Assembly: GCA_032622095.1 (NCBI GenBank)
Contig: CP136067.1
Location: 175,742,556-175,806,555, forward strand
DNA: 64,000 nt
Source: Siphonodentalium dalli
Taxonomy: Eukaryota; Mollusca; Scaphopoda; Gadilida; Siphonodentaliidae
Reading direction: 5' to 3'
Shown here: one piece after another, positions 34,290 to 44,658 of the stretch
Numbering within the stretch: position 1 is the stretch's first letter
How the letters are laid out: each line of letters begins with the position of its first letter
Made by a program: the position numbers and the translations under genes
The notes under the pieces: generated by a model
What the model was told of the DNA's origin: nothing
What the model saw: only the letters and a program-made list of their open reading frames with translations
Database searches by the model: none

Positions 34290-35483
34290 ATGGGCAAATC
34301 ACGCACAAACACCTGGTTTATCTGGAAGGCAGGTGTTGTTGTCGTCTTAGTAACATACCTTCTACTTGTGACGACATCCAATAAGCACGTAGAACGTCTT
34401 CCTCCTCCTCCTCCTCCTCCTCCACCACCATGTGAGGTATGTCCGCCTGAAATTAAGTTGGACGAATGGCGCTGCATCAAACCCCACAAAACTAAGAAGT
34501 ATTCTTTGGATTTCAAGACTCTTATACATCCTCGCCGGGTTTGTCGATATCACCGCGATCCGTTTCTGTTGATCATCATTGTGTCCCATCCGAACAATAC
34601 AGACAACCGTGACGCCACACGAATCACGTGGGGCAGTGTAGTCAAAACACGGACGTGGCCCAACGTCCGAGACGAACTTGACAAAAAAATAGAAATTGTT
34701 TTCGTGTTTGGACGATCAGAAAACGAAGTAGCGAACGAGGCTCTTCGAAGGGAATCAAGACAGCATGGCGATATGCTACAAGTGGATTTCGTGGATAGCT
34801 ACTGGAACCTTACCAGAAAAGTGTTAATTGCATTCGAATGGATGTCACGTGACTGTCACCTAGCGGAATATATTGTGAAAGCAGACGACGATGCATTTAT
34901 CAACATCCCTTTGTTGATAAGCCACATTGGTACATTAAACATGCACAATAGTATTCTGGGATATACCATTCGTAATGGTTCGGTTAATAGAGAGGGGAAA
35001 AATGCAGTTTCTCGAGAACAGTATCCGTTCAAAAGATACCCATCATACAACAGCGGCTGCATGTACGCGTTACCTTCGTCGTTGGCTAAAGCTCTGCTCT
35101 ACGTGTCAGAACATATGCCATATACAAACAATGAGGATGCCCACATAACGGGGATTCTCGCTAGTATATTCAATGTTGATTTGAAATCAGTTAAAGAGGG
35201 TTGGTATGATCCGTATAACCAACCGAACCGATGTGACTTTGTGACGAACAGGAAACTTTATGCACAACAAGTCGGTCCTGTGTTGTCTTTTGATATATGG
35301 GATACATACCGCAATCCCTCTCTGTGTTTAGACGATCCTCTAAGAACGTCGTATAATTCTACAAGAACTCTGAATGTTTCGGCAACCGATGTGGATACAA
35401 AAGTGATTAGTCTCTCGTCCGAACCAAAAGATACTGTTTCATCACAAAAGACGGGCATGTACAGCAATTCAACCATGCAATAA
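34290..35483 (+). CDS. Beta-1,3-galactosyltransferase-like protein (GT31), Golgi type II membrane
   Basis: Family enzymes transfer a sugar, usually galactose or N-acetylglucosamine, in beta-1,3 linkage to glycan chains in the Golgi lumen. The frame is open from 34176 (435 codons); I prefer ATG 39 of that frame (34290; G at -3 and +4), giving 397 residues with a short cytosolic tail. In 435-residue numbering: membrane anchor ~52-67; ten-proline stem 76-85; RDATRITWGS (145-154); FVFGRS (176-181); DFVDSYWNLTRK (204-215); the DxD-type metal/nucleotide-sugar site DDD at 237-239 in VKADDDAFIN; YPSYNSGCMYALP (288-300); and EDAHITG (320-326). There are several N-glycosylation sequons (140, 211, 267, 394, 400, 431). 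The coding region is intronless, typical of B3GALT genes. The exact acceptor specificity cannot be read from sequence. Confidence 0.93.
   Translation: MGKSRTNTWFIWKAGVVVVLVTYLLLVTTSNKHVERLPPPPPPPPPPCEVCPPEIKLDEWRCIKPHKTKKYSLDFKTLIHPRRVCRYHRDPFLLIIIVSHPNNTDNRDATRITWGSVVKTRTWPNVRDELDKKIEIVFVFGRSENEVANEALRRESRQHGDMLQVDFVDSYWNLTRKVLIAFEWMSRDCHLAEYIVKADDDAFINIPLLISHIGTLNMHNSILGYTIRNGSVNREGKNAVSREQYPFKRYPSYNSGCMYALPSSLAKALLYVSEHMPYTNNEDAHITGILASIFNVDLKSVKEGWYDPYNQPNRCDFVTNRKLYAQQVGPVLSFDIWDTYRNPSLCLDDPLRTSYNSTRTLNVSATDVDTKVISLSSEPKDTVSSQKTGMYSNSTMQ
34400..34430 (+). repeat. (CCT)n trinucleotide run encoding the poly-proline stem
   Basis: Eight or so CCT codons followed by CCA codons encode ten consecutive prolines just after the membrane anchor. 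The length is likely to vary between individuals. Confidence 0.85.
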
Positions 35484-36147
35484 TATATATTAATATTTAT
35501 TATGATCCAATTTTCTCACCCATTGTTTATCGGATAATCGTAGACATTGCCAGCCATTTTCAAATGATACATATAAGTGAGACCAATGCTCTTTATTGAC
35601 CATACCGGAAATTGGTCGATAAATACTTCAATTACCTTTCTACAATCATTATATGACCCAGAAAGACGCATTGATTCATACAAAATACAACTTTGAACAC
35701 AATGTGTGGGTCACAAACAAACACGGTACAGAAGAGAAAAGAGCGTCCCGTGTTTGTATATTCCTGATAAGGTAGAAATAAAGTGCGTTTGTTTCACTTC
35801 TGTGCGAAAATTTGAAAACAGCTGGAAAATGGCAAGTATTTTTTCACAGTATATGAAACCGGTATATCAATGTTTCATGTATTTATCAACCTATCTAAAA
35901 CTTCATTCTAAATTGCGTAAACAACATTCAGAAGCTCGAATGAACCATGAACGTAAAAAAAAAGGGAACATCACTTCAGGAAATCAAAGTATTGAACAAG
36001 CTACGCGTACCAGAATCTGAACGATTTCACCATTACTTAAATTACCACCTGCTTTTGCAGACAATCTATGCAGTATGACGTCACATCGTTTAACGATTGA
36101 CAGCTATCACCTTTCAGTTTCGTTTTCGCAAATAACAGCACCGGGTG
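35484..36147. other. 3' flank of the GT31 gene
   Basis: Probable 3' UTR and unassigned sequence. A 104-codon plus-strand ORF (35706-36020) shows no domain and is probably chance. Confidence 0.4.
35777..35782 (+). terminator. Candidate polyadenylation signal of the GT31 gene
   Basis: AATAAA about 295 bp after the stop codon. It is the first canonical hexamer I see downstream, but no transcript evidence supports it. Confidence 0.3.
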
Positions 36148-36151
36148 TTAA

Positions 36152-36534
36152 CCCTTTACCCAACAAAAGGGCCCTATGCCAATGCATTCTCTTATATATG
36201 CGAGTCGACCATAGGTCGCCTCGCATATATAAGAGAATGCATTGGCTTAACACATTAAAAATTATAAAATTGTTAAAGAATGTAAGAAAAAATGGTAAAA
36301 AGTGTTAAAAAAAGATTTTTTTTAGGCCAATGCGTTCTCTTATATATGCGAGGCGATTTATGGTCGACTCGCATATATAAGAGAATGCATTGGCACAGGG
36401 CATAACTGTAACTATCACAATGTGGTCAAGGAGCCGGTTCCAATGATATCCATATTTGTATGGTTCTATTGAGACAGACCGAAGATATTTTAGGCTGTTG
36501 AAGCTTTATTTGGCCGGTTTTGTTGGGTAAAGGG
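36152..36534. mobile_element. piggyBac-like MITE (TTAA-flanked) with paired 69-bp hairpins
   Basis: CCCTTTACCCAACAAAA at 36152 and its reverse complement ending at 36534 are flanked by TTAA on each side (36148-36151, 36535-36538). TTAA duplication with CCC-starting ends is characteristic of piggyBac-type elements. Inside, two 69-bp hairpins (36178-36246 and 36326-36394) lie in inverted orientation around an ~80-bp AT-rich spacer, exactly as in the 2811-3271 element, whose outer ends are completely different. The second hairpin has lost perfect pairing at a few bases. Confidence 0.85.
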
Positions 36535-36538
36535 TTAA

Positions 36539-37184
36539 CACTGGTTAACTGTTGAAATTCTTGAACATACTCAATTCTATTCTCCTTGTTAGGTATTACA
36601 TTATATTAGTCAATTCTGGACACTTCACAGACTATTTTTAGTGTTTAATTTGTTGTCGTAATCTCTAAAATAAATATGTAAACACTGTGTGAAAAACATA
36701 AATTCTTGCTTGTTGCAAAACTACTGAGTCTATCTACCTCACCGGAATGTGGAAAATGCAAGCTGTGTGGCAAGGATTATGATGATATTGTTGAGCATGC
36801 CTTACTGGACTGCTCGACGACATCAGAGTACATATGTATTTATGTACGTACGTATATATGAATGTGTGTGTATGCATGGAAGTATGTATGTTGGTATGTG
36901 TGTGTTTATGCATATATGTATGTATATGTATGTATGTATGTCTGTATGTACGTACGGCCTGTTGTATGCATGACCAACAATCTGCTTACCGACCTCTATT
37001 GCTATGTTTGAGCATGGCTGCCTCGTCCAGTGTGTGACTGGCTTATCCGTCTACCACACACATTTATGTTTGTTTACTTACATATAACTTTTTTTGTATT
37101 CGTTCGTTTGTTCATTGCAATTGTGTAAACATTTAAAATATATTGTAAACGCTCTTCGTTAACGGAGGAAATAAAGGATATATA
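36539..37184. repeat. Unassigned, with a (GTAT)n-rich stretch
   Basis: 36834-36955 is a degenerate TATG/TGTATGTA microsatellite. The cysteine-rich ORFs across it are repeat artefacts. A fragment near 36750-36830 reads like the C-terminal Zn-binding end of a LINE (K-C-x-L-C-G-x-x-x-D-x-x-E-H). Confidence 0.5.
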
Positions 37185-37334
37185 TACATTGTTAGATTGG
37201 CTTCGTCGCTTTACCGTTACATTGTTAGATTGGCTTCGTCGCTTTACCGTTACATTGTTAGATTGGCTTCGTCGCTTTACCGTTACATTGTTAGACTGGC
37301 TTCGTCGCTTTACCGTTACATTGTTAGATTGGCT
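37185..37334 (+). repeat. 33-bp tandem repeat, 4.5 copies
   Basis: Four full copies of a unit starting TACATTGTTAGATTGGCTTC and ending CGCTTTACCGT, plus a partial copy. The copies differ by one base. The period is a multiple of three, so it translates as a repeating 11-mer, but no gene context is visible. Confidence 0.95.
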
Positions 37335-37439
37335 CGCACTGACGTAATGTTTCTTGCGATTCCCTGCTGTTTATTTCAGACTCTGGAACGGGTAGCTTAT
37401 TAAATAGTCTGGATTTTAACCATTTCATTATGGGAGCTG

Positions 37440-37640
37440 CGCTGGCGCAACATTAAAGTCCCTTATATATAAGAGAATGCACTGGACTAACAATTTTTTT
37501 TATAAATGTTTCTTACATTCTTTAACAATTTTTATCATTTTATTCTTTTTTCTATAACAATTTTTATCAGTTTTTCTTATATTCTTTAACAATTTTATAA
37601 TTTTTTATCCTTTTTTCTTACATTCTTTAACAATCTCTTT
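37440..37640. mobile_element. Truncated snap-back hairpin element
   Basis: TTATATATAAGAGAATGCA at 37461 is half of the 69-bp hairpin. It is followed by CTAACAATTTTTT and several TTCTTACATTCTTTAACAAT repeats like the spacer of the intact copies. The other half is missing. Confidence 0.55.
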
Positions 37641-39400
37641 GCGTCAGTAAATCATTTGGCACACCCTACAGACCACATCCCTCATGTTATCGCCACCAAA
37701 CTTCATATGGATCTTCATGGTGACCTCTAGATGGGAGCCATCAATTTTTTTCAGAAATTCGTTAAAAAAACATGGCCGTCAGCAGCCATCTTGTATTTCA
37801 AATTTTAATCCATCGGCACAGACTGCAGCAGTAATTTATTGGTGAAATGTTTGAAATGAAAATAAGTTCATCTACACAATACAGGACCTCTATTGTAACT
37901 TATGGCTTTCCTTCTTTATCATTCTATTCATTGCTCAGCAAAAAATAAGCTCCTTATTAAATTGAGCCATCTTGGATTTTACTCTCTACATGCCTAAATC
38001 CTTTGGCACACCCTAAAGACCACATCCCTCATCCGATGATCACCAAAACTTCATGTGGATCTTCTGTGTGACCTCTAGATGAGAGCCTCCTATCTTGACG
38101 GAAATTAGTTGAAAAACATGGCCACCAGTGGCCATCTTTGAATTCACTCTATGTATGACTAAATCCTTTGGGGCACCCTACAGACAACATCCCTCGTCCG
38201 ATAATTACCAAACTTCTATGGTTCCTTGGTGTGACCTCTGGATGGAAACTGTCCAATTCATTCGAAATTTGTTAAAAAACATGGGTGTCTGGAGCAATCT
38301 TGGATTTCACATTTGAATCTATCGGCACAACCTGCAACCCACATTTGGAGGGGAAATGTTTGAAATGATATTAATTTCATGAACACAATACAATCCATTT
38401 ACTGAAACATTTTGACTTTCCTTCTTTGTCATTCTATCGACTGCTCAGCTTAGAAGTGTTAACGCCTCCCCAAATTAAGCTACATTGTCATTGACACTTT
38501 CATTAAATTTTGCAGACACGATTCTGATCACCTGTAGATGAGAGCTGTCGAATTTTTACGATATTCGACGAAAAACATGGCCGCCGGCAGCCATCTTTAA
38601 TTTTACTCTTTGCATGACTAAATCCTTTGGCACACCCAACAGACCACATCCCTCGTCCGATCATCACATAACGTCAAATGGATCTTCGGGGTTACCGCTA
38701 GATGGGCGCCTCGAATGTTAACCGAACATTGTTGAAAAACATGGACGCCAGCGGCCACCTTGGAACTTACTCTTTGTATGACTAAATCCTTCGGCACACC
38801 CTACAGGCCACATCTCTCATCCGAACGCCACCAAACTTCATATGGATCTTCGGGCTGACCTCTAAATTGGAGCCTCATATTTTGACCGAAATTTGTTTGA
38901 AAAAACATGGCCGCCAGCAGCCACCTTGGATTTCAAATTTGAATCCATCGGCACACCCCGCAGCCCACAGCCCGCATTTATTGGATAATTTATTAAAAAA
39001 TGTACAGGCATGTGTAGAATAACCTGCAGATGGGAGCTATCAAATTTGACCAATTTTCGATGAAAAACATGGATCTTACTATTTGCATGACCAAATAAAT
39101 TGTTTGGCACACCATACAGCCAACATGCCTCATCTGATGATCACCAAACTTAATGTGCATCTTCGAGATGGGAGCCTACTATTTTGACCGAAATTCGTTG
39201 AAAAACATGGCCGCCAGCGGCCATTTTGGAATTTACACTTTGTATGACTAAATCCTGGCCACCCTACGTACCCTCATCCGGTCATCACCAAACTGCATAT
39301 GGATCTCCAGGGTGACCTCTGATGTACTTTCCTTCTTCTTATTCATTATATGCATTGCTCAGCAAAATATTAAGCTAGAGTGTCGTTGACACTTTCATTA
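37641..39400. repeat. ~165-bp diverged tandem repeat with CATGGCCGCCAGCGGCCATC core
   Basis: At least eight units, each with AAATCCTTTGGCACACCCTA, CACATCCCTCATCCGATCAT, CACCAAACTTCATATGGATC and AAAAACATGGCCGCCAGCGG blocks in that order. Cores lie near 37767, 38112, 38275, 38570, 38736, 38901, 39062 and 39202; the regular spacing is 161-166 bp. Longer units carry an extra TTTCCTTCTTTGTCATTCTA / TGCTCAGC block. Further copies are at 60410-60700 and 61170-61700, and one core lies inside the nested element at 41103-41442. Confidence 0.85.
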
Positions 39401-39459
39401 ATAATATCTTGATTGGGTGACGAACATTTGTACAACAAAAACAATTTCATGTGGTGTGG

Positions 39460-39680
39460 TTAACCCTTCCATGACTGGAGCTTTCTGGAATTTGCAAAAA
39501 CCCTGTGCCAATGGATTATCTGAAAAATACGAGTCTACCATAGGGAGCCTCGCATATATAAGAGAATGCATTGGCCAAACAATATTTACCTTGAACATTT
39601 AAGCCAGTGCATTTTCTTATAAATGCGAGGCTCCCTATGGGATACTCGCATATATATAATAGAATGCATGCACTGGCAAA
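39460..39680. mobile_element. Diverged snap-back hairpin element
   Basis: Starts with TTAACCCTTCCATGACTGGA and holds two diverged ~70-bp hairpins (about 39508-39576 and 39602-39678) in inverted orientation, separated by a 25-bp spacer. The right terminal repeat is not recognisable, so this is an older or truncated member of the family at 36152-36534. Confidence 0.7.
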
Positions 39681-39789
39681 GTATAGTATAGGAATGGATC
39701 ATTGAGATATACATTCCTTGTACATATATGTTTCATCGCCCATTTTGTTCCAATTTAAACTGTGATTTATGGTGGGAATTTAATTTAGT

Positions 39790-42700
39790 TCGTGGAGAAG
39801 AGAGCACTAAGTCAAGTTATGCAAATATTGGTTGCTGTGTGTCAACATTTAAAGGGATGGAGCCTCTATTTTGACGCGAACTACATTGAAGGCGAAATTT
39901 TTCATCAAAATTGCAGCGTTGTCTTTTTTTCAATTTATATTCCGCCCCAATCATCGACTTATTTGAATAAGCGAAACAGTAATGTTATGACTTGATTTTT
40001 CGAGATGTCGAAATAGAACTGCGAAAATATGGTGAAATATCAGTAATAATCATGGGCGGAGATTTTAACTCTCGAACAGGTGGGAGACCGGAATATGTCG
40101 AGCAAGATGATAATAAATATATTTCTCTTCCGGATAGTTTAGACAGACATGTAAACTCCTTTGGGATTCAACTTCTCAAGTTATGTAAATCCACTTCAAT
40201 TAGAATACTTAATGGTCGTTAATCTGGTGATTCTTTGGGAAACTGCACCTCTTACCAATATAACGGGGCAAGTTTAGTAGATTATATTCTCGTATCTGAA
40301 TGATATCTGTCCGATGTAAGTTACTTTTGCGTGAAGCAACTTAATGAATACTCTGATCATTGCCAATTAACAATGCATATTAAGCTAAAATGAAACGTGA
40401 ATATATTAGGTACATGTCAATTCAAATATAAATATAGTGAACCGGAAGTTGCCATCAAATGGACCGCAGATAGCAATTGAAAAGCTTCAGAAGCGATCAA
40501 TTATTGTGATATTAAAAAGCGGCTCTTACAATTCAGAATGACTAATTATGAACATAATCGCAAAGGAACAGAATGTGCAATTCGGGATTATGAAAATATT
40601 TTAACATCATTCTATCAACACTAAAGCTGCCAAGAATAGAAATAATAAGTTTAAACGACAGCAAAAGAAAAGGAAATGGTTTGATGGGCGATGCAACCAA
40701 TTAAAACGTGAAATGACAAACGCGTGTCGTGAAATGAAGCAAAACCCAGCCGATGCGACAGTTAGGGGTAACTTTTTCTCATCCATAAAAGCATATAAGA
40801 AAGACACAGAGAACAAATCAAAAATGTACTTCCAGGGATTAGCAGAATCACTAGACAAAATGGAGGGTACAGACCCTTCCGAGTATTGGCGATTGATAAA
40901 AGAATTTAGAAATAAACGTGATGAAACAAATTACTTGCATACAGACGAAAGTGTGGACTCTGATACTCTGCCCAGATAATGTTTCTGCAAATAAGAAAAT
41001 ATATTCGAATTCCACAACAACAAAAATTGATGAAGGTGATATCGAAGCCAGTGACATAATTAATTGCGTTAAACTACTTAAAAACAGAAAACCACCTGGA
41101 TACAGGGGGGGGGGGGGTCGGAAAAAATTTCAGGCACGTATGGCATTTTTTCCCTTTCGATAATTTTTTGGAATGAGTCATTTTGAGGTCATTCGGCCAA
41201 AAAAACATGGCTGCCAGCGGCCATCTTGGATTTCAAAATTTGCAACAAAATACAACACGATAACTGCCTGCAGTCAGTTTACAGTTAGAATTACATTATT
41301 TCTCTCATTCAAAGTGGTTTTGAAGCCCAACTCATTGCCAAAACAATAAAAAAACAAGCAAGAACTTTTTTGTGGCTTTGACGACCCACCCACCCCGGCA
41401 TACGTGCCGGAATTTTTTTTTTCACCCCCCCCCCCCCCCCTGCTGGATACGGAAATTTCTCAAACGAATTGCTTAAAATTGTTGTTCCCGCAACAATAGA
41501 CGAAGTAGTAAAATGATTTAACCAGGTATTAAACTCTGGTCATTATCCAGACAGCTGGAATGTGTCACTCATTAAGACGCTGTAGAAAAAGGGAGATAGG
41601 CAGGACCCAAATAACTATCGACCAATTGCGCTCAGTAATGATCTAGGGAAACTTTTCATCAAAGTAATAAATAACCGAATAAACGACTATTTAGAAACAC
41701 ATGGTCTCATCAGTGACAATCAGTTTGGTTTCAGAAATAATCTACGATTGACAGCGCTTATCTTTTAAAGACTTGTATAAATAAATATAAACAGAAGAAG
41801 AAGCCAATTTATGCTGCTTTTATCGATTTTCAAAAAGCTTTCGATTCAGTTGATAGGTCGTTGATGTTTCAAAAGTTGCATAGCAATGGCATAAAAGGTA
41901 AAATCAATCAAATAATACAGTCCATGTATCAATCCAGTTATATTCAAGTAAGACGGTTGCAGGAATTGGACCACCGTATCTGTCCACGATTGGAGTTAAA
42001 CAAGGATACTCAATGTCGCCTACATTGTTCAAAATCTTCATTGATGACATCAAATGTTCACTTGATGTATCCGGCTGCGATTCAATATTCCTTAATAATC
42101 GTCCGCTCAGTCATCTTTTATTTCCCGACGATTTACTGTTGTTGTCAGAAACTGAACAAGGTCTACAGAATTGTCTTGAAAAGTTAGAGAAATATACACA
42201 AAACAATGGTCTCGTGGTTAATGCAAGTGAATACAAATGTGTGGTTTTTAGGTCAAAGAGAACTAAACGTGAACCAAGTTTCAATATAAATGCGAAATCG
42301 CTTGAATTAGTTTCAGAGTATCCATATCTCGGGATAAAATTCACGTCAACTGGTAGAATGGCAAAATCACAAGACCATACAAGCGGGAAAACCACGAAAG
42401 CAATGTTCTTTTTAAACCAGTCTGTTCCTTCAAAGATGAAGCTTTCTATTCCAACTAAATGCAAATTGTTCGACAAATTAATAAAAACCGATAATGTTAT
42501 ACGGATGTGAGATATGGGCAATATGCTTCATTCAGATGCAATACCAAGTGAACAAGTCCATCTGAGGTTTTGCAAAACAACATTAGGTGTTAACCGAAAT
42601 GCTACGAATCATGCACGCAGAATTGGGCAGATTCTCATGATGCGATTACTCAACAATTTAGATATATGAAAAACATTTCGAACCTTTCAAGTGGGTGCTT

Positions 42701-43490
42701 GGTACATGATGCATACATCGAATCGCTTAGAGACCCTACTATTTCATTATGCAATGAATTATATGGAAAATACGGAGTCGATATTTCAGACCGCCGGAGA
42801 TTACAAAGGATAGAAGAGCGCGCCTTGGTGGATAAACTGAAATCTGAACATTTGATGCGATTCTGTAATGTAAATCATGCCGACTGAATTACGACTTATA
42901 TCGCAATCATTTACAAGACAATCAATATTGTATATGTGGCGAAGTTGAAACAGTATCACACTTCTTGCACTATTGCCCAGTCTTTGAAGCCGAGAGAGAC
43001 ATATGTTTCAGAAACCTTAATAATTTGGAAACAAAAACACTCTTAGAAGGTTCAAAATCACTTTCTTATCCAAAAACATTGAGATATTCGCATTCAGAAA
43101 TATATAGAACTAACTGGCAGATTCAAGCCATTGTATGCACAAACCTGATGTATACGATCTTAGGCTATGCATGGAACAAAATTAAAAACACATTAAAATC
43201 AAAATTAAATTATGTGTAATATCGATCCCAAAGAACCCTGCCAAAACCTGATACGATTGGAAGGGAATAACAATAACAACAGTAACTTCATTGAGCTATA
43301 TACATTCATATACATCGAAATGTACATTCTATTGTTGTCTGTTTACGTTTACCACTCAATATTTTATATGTATAGGAGATGGCTTAAGATAAGCACTATG
43401 CTTACTGCCAAATCCCATTATAACCATCAATATCTTTCATCATCATACCGTAAAATTTGTACATTATATTGGTTAAAATAAAATACGCTT
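39790..43490 (+). pseudogene. LINE-B-type retrotransposon relic (EN-RT), decayed
   Basis: Fragments in shifting frames follow the order of the LINE-B ORF2: nuclease (FSIYIPPQSS near 39930, MGGDFNSR near 40050, LCKSTSIRILNGR near 40185), linker with a coiled-coil-like MTNACREMKQ (40713 on), RT (DNQFGFRN near 41715, FIDFQKAFDSVD near 41820, SPTLFKIFIDDIK near 42014, FPDD near 42120 where FADD is expected) and a Zn-binding tail (CICGEVETVSHFLH near 42930). Multiple stops and frameshifts make it non-functional. A 340-bp TIR element interrupts it at 41103-41442. Confidence 0.88.
41103..41442. mobile_element. Nested 340-bp TIR element inserted in the LINE relic
   Basis: The left end starts CA then thirteen G then TCGGAAAAAA...GGCACGTATGG; the right end is its imperfect inverse, ending in sixteen C then TG. 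CTGGATA is duplicated at 41096-41102 and 41443-41449 (an 8-bp reading, CTGGATAC, is equally possible). The interrupted LINE codons resume in frame after the right copy (Gly-Tyr-Gly). A 7-8 bp duplication and CAGGG-type ends suggest a hAT- or P-like non-autonomous transposon. The interior holds AAAAACATGGCTGCCAGCGG, the core of the ~165-bp repeat. Confidence 0.85.
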
Positions 43491-43562
43491 GAACTAAATT
43501 ATGCCGAAAAGAAACCGATCAATGGAAATAAAATACGAACGTATAAATTATTATTTATTTTT

Positions 43563-43646
43563 TTTGCAAACAAAACTTCCATATTAGAGCAGTCGCTTGC
43601 ATGTGCATATCGAAAAAAAATTCTAATATGAAAGTTTTGTTTGCAA
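43563..43646. repeat. Short palindrome preceding arm 1
   Basis: TTTGCAAACAAAACTTCCAT at 43564 is the inverse of the start of arm 1 (AAGTTTTGTTTGCAAA ending at 43646). About 35 bp lie between, including AGCAGTCGCTTGCATGTGCA. That central string is found inverted next to arm 3 near 50928-50958, and again near 51155. Confidence 0.7.
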
Positions 43647-43779
43647 AACAAAACAACTCCGAAAAAAAAAATGCAATCAAGGATATAATATGGATTTGTT
43701 ACAAATAGTTTGTGGAACAATTTCATATTAGCGCATGTGCGTTGTTTACATTCTGTGGTTCCATTAAGATGTCGCTGGG
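43623..43779 (+). repeat. LINE-B-flanking inverted-repeat arm 1
   Basis: Starts CTAATATGAAAGTTTTG and ends CATTAAGATGTCGCTGG. It is the inverse of arm 2 (44411-44566) and in the same orientation as arm 3 (50960-51114). Similarity is about 90% between arms 1 and 2. Confidence 0.85.
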
Positions 43780-44350
43780 AAAAGTATGAAATTGAACCAT
43801 ACATTGTCAATGCGCGATCTGTCAAAGCGAGAATTCTATTCACAAGATTGAGAATCCGTAATCATCGACTAGCAATCGAAAAAGGGAGACACAAACTTTC
43901 CCCAAAACATTTGAGAGAAAGATTGTGTTCTGCGTGTAATTCAAAACAAATTGAGTCAGAATATCATTTCACCTTAGAATGTAAGGCCTGCGAAAGTATT
44001 CGCGAAACTTATGTAAAGGACATAATTGCAACGTGCCCTCATTCCTTAGAAATGACAAATTATGAGTTCAGATTTATTATGCAGAATGAACAAATTGCAA
44101 CCGTTAACGTTATATGCGACATGATCCGGTCTTTCTTCACCATTCGAGAGAATATACATATATCTAACAAAAGCAAGTATACCAGAGATTTTATGACAGT
44201 AATTTCACGAGAACGCATATGCATATCCTACTTGATTATTCATGTTAAATTATTCTTTATGTTGATATATATTTTATTTATTATATGTGCAACTGCCCAT
44301 TGGGTGTATTTTGCATTAAATCTTATCTTATCTTATCTTATCTTATATAC
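43780..44350 (+). pseudogene. 5'-truncated LINE-B-like 3' end with (TTATC)n tail
   Basis: Encodes the last ~150 residues of an ORF2 related to LINE-B: LRIRNHRLAIEKGRHKLSP (LINE-B has LRISCHSLEIEKGRHKRPP) and the C-x2-C...H-x4-C cluster SACNSKQIESEYHFTLEC. It ends with five TTATC units at 44321-44347, which look like the 3' tail of this LINE family. It sits between inverted arms 1 and 2, so the 252-codon ORF over it starts inside arm 1. Confidence 0.8.
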
Positions 44351-44410
44351 TTGCGGTGGATGCAAAGTAATACTTTCGCTCCGGATCTCAGTTTATATGT
44401 CCTTCCGCAT

Positions 44411-44566
44411 TTCCAGCGACATCTTAATGGAACCACAGAATGTAAATAATGCACATGCGCTAATATGAAATTGTTCCACAAACTATTTGTAACAAATCCA
44501 TATTATATCCTTGATTGCATTATTTTTTCGGAGTTTTTTTTCTTCGCAAAAAAAACTTTCATATAG
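44411..44566 (-). repeat. LINE-B-flanking inverted-repeat arm 2
   Basis: Reverse complement of arms 1 and 3. It lies ~90 bp upstream of the LINE-B ORF1 start codon. With arm 3 it brackets LINE-B as a 6.4-kb inverted pair; with arm 1 it brackets the truncated LINE end as a 0.9-kb pair. Confidence 0.85.
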
Positions 44567-44658
44567 CGGACGACGCGGTAGGATGCGGACGTGCTGTAGT
44601 TAGCTCCTGCTTAATTATTGATGCCACCCACTGATCTCTGGCGCTACACACTATTACT

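Noticed and set aside
36749-37037. Cysteine/tyrosine-rich small proteins
   Set aside because: They come from frames of a TATG-rich microsatellite.
37185-37334. 33-bp repeats read as an 11-residue repeat protein
   Set aside because: Only 4.5 copies, no extended ORF or domain on either side; the open frame follows from a period divisible by three.
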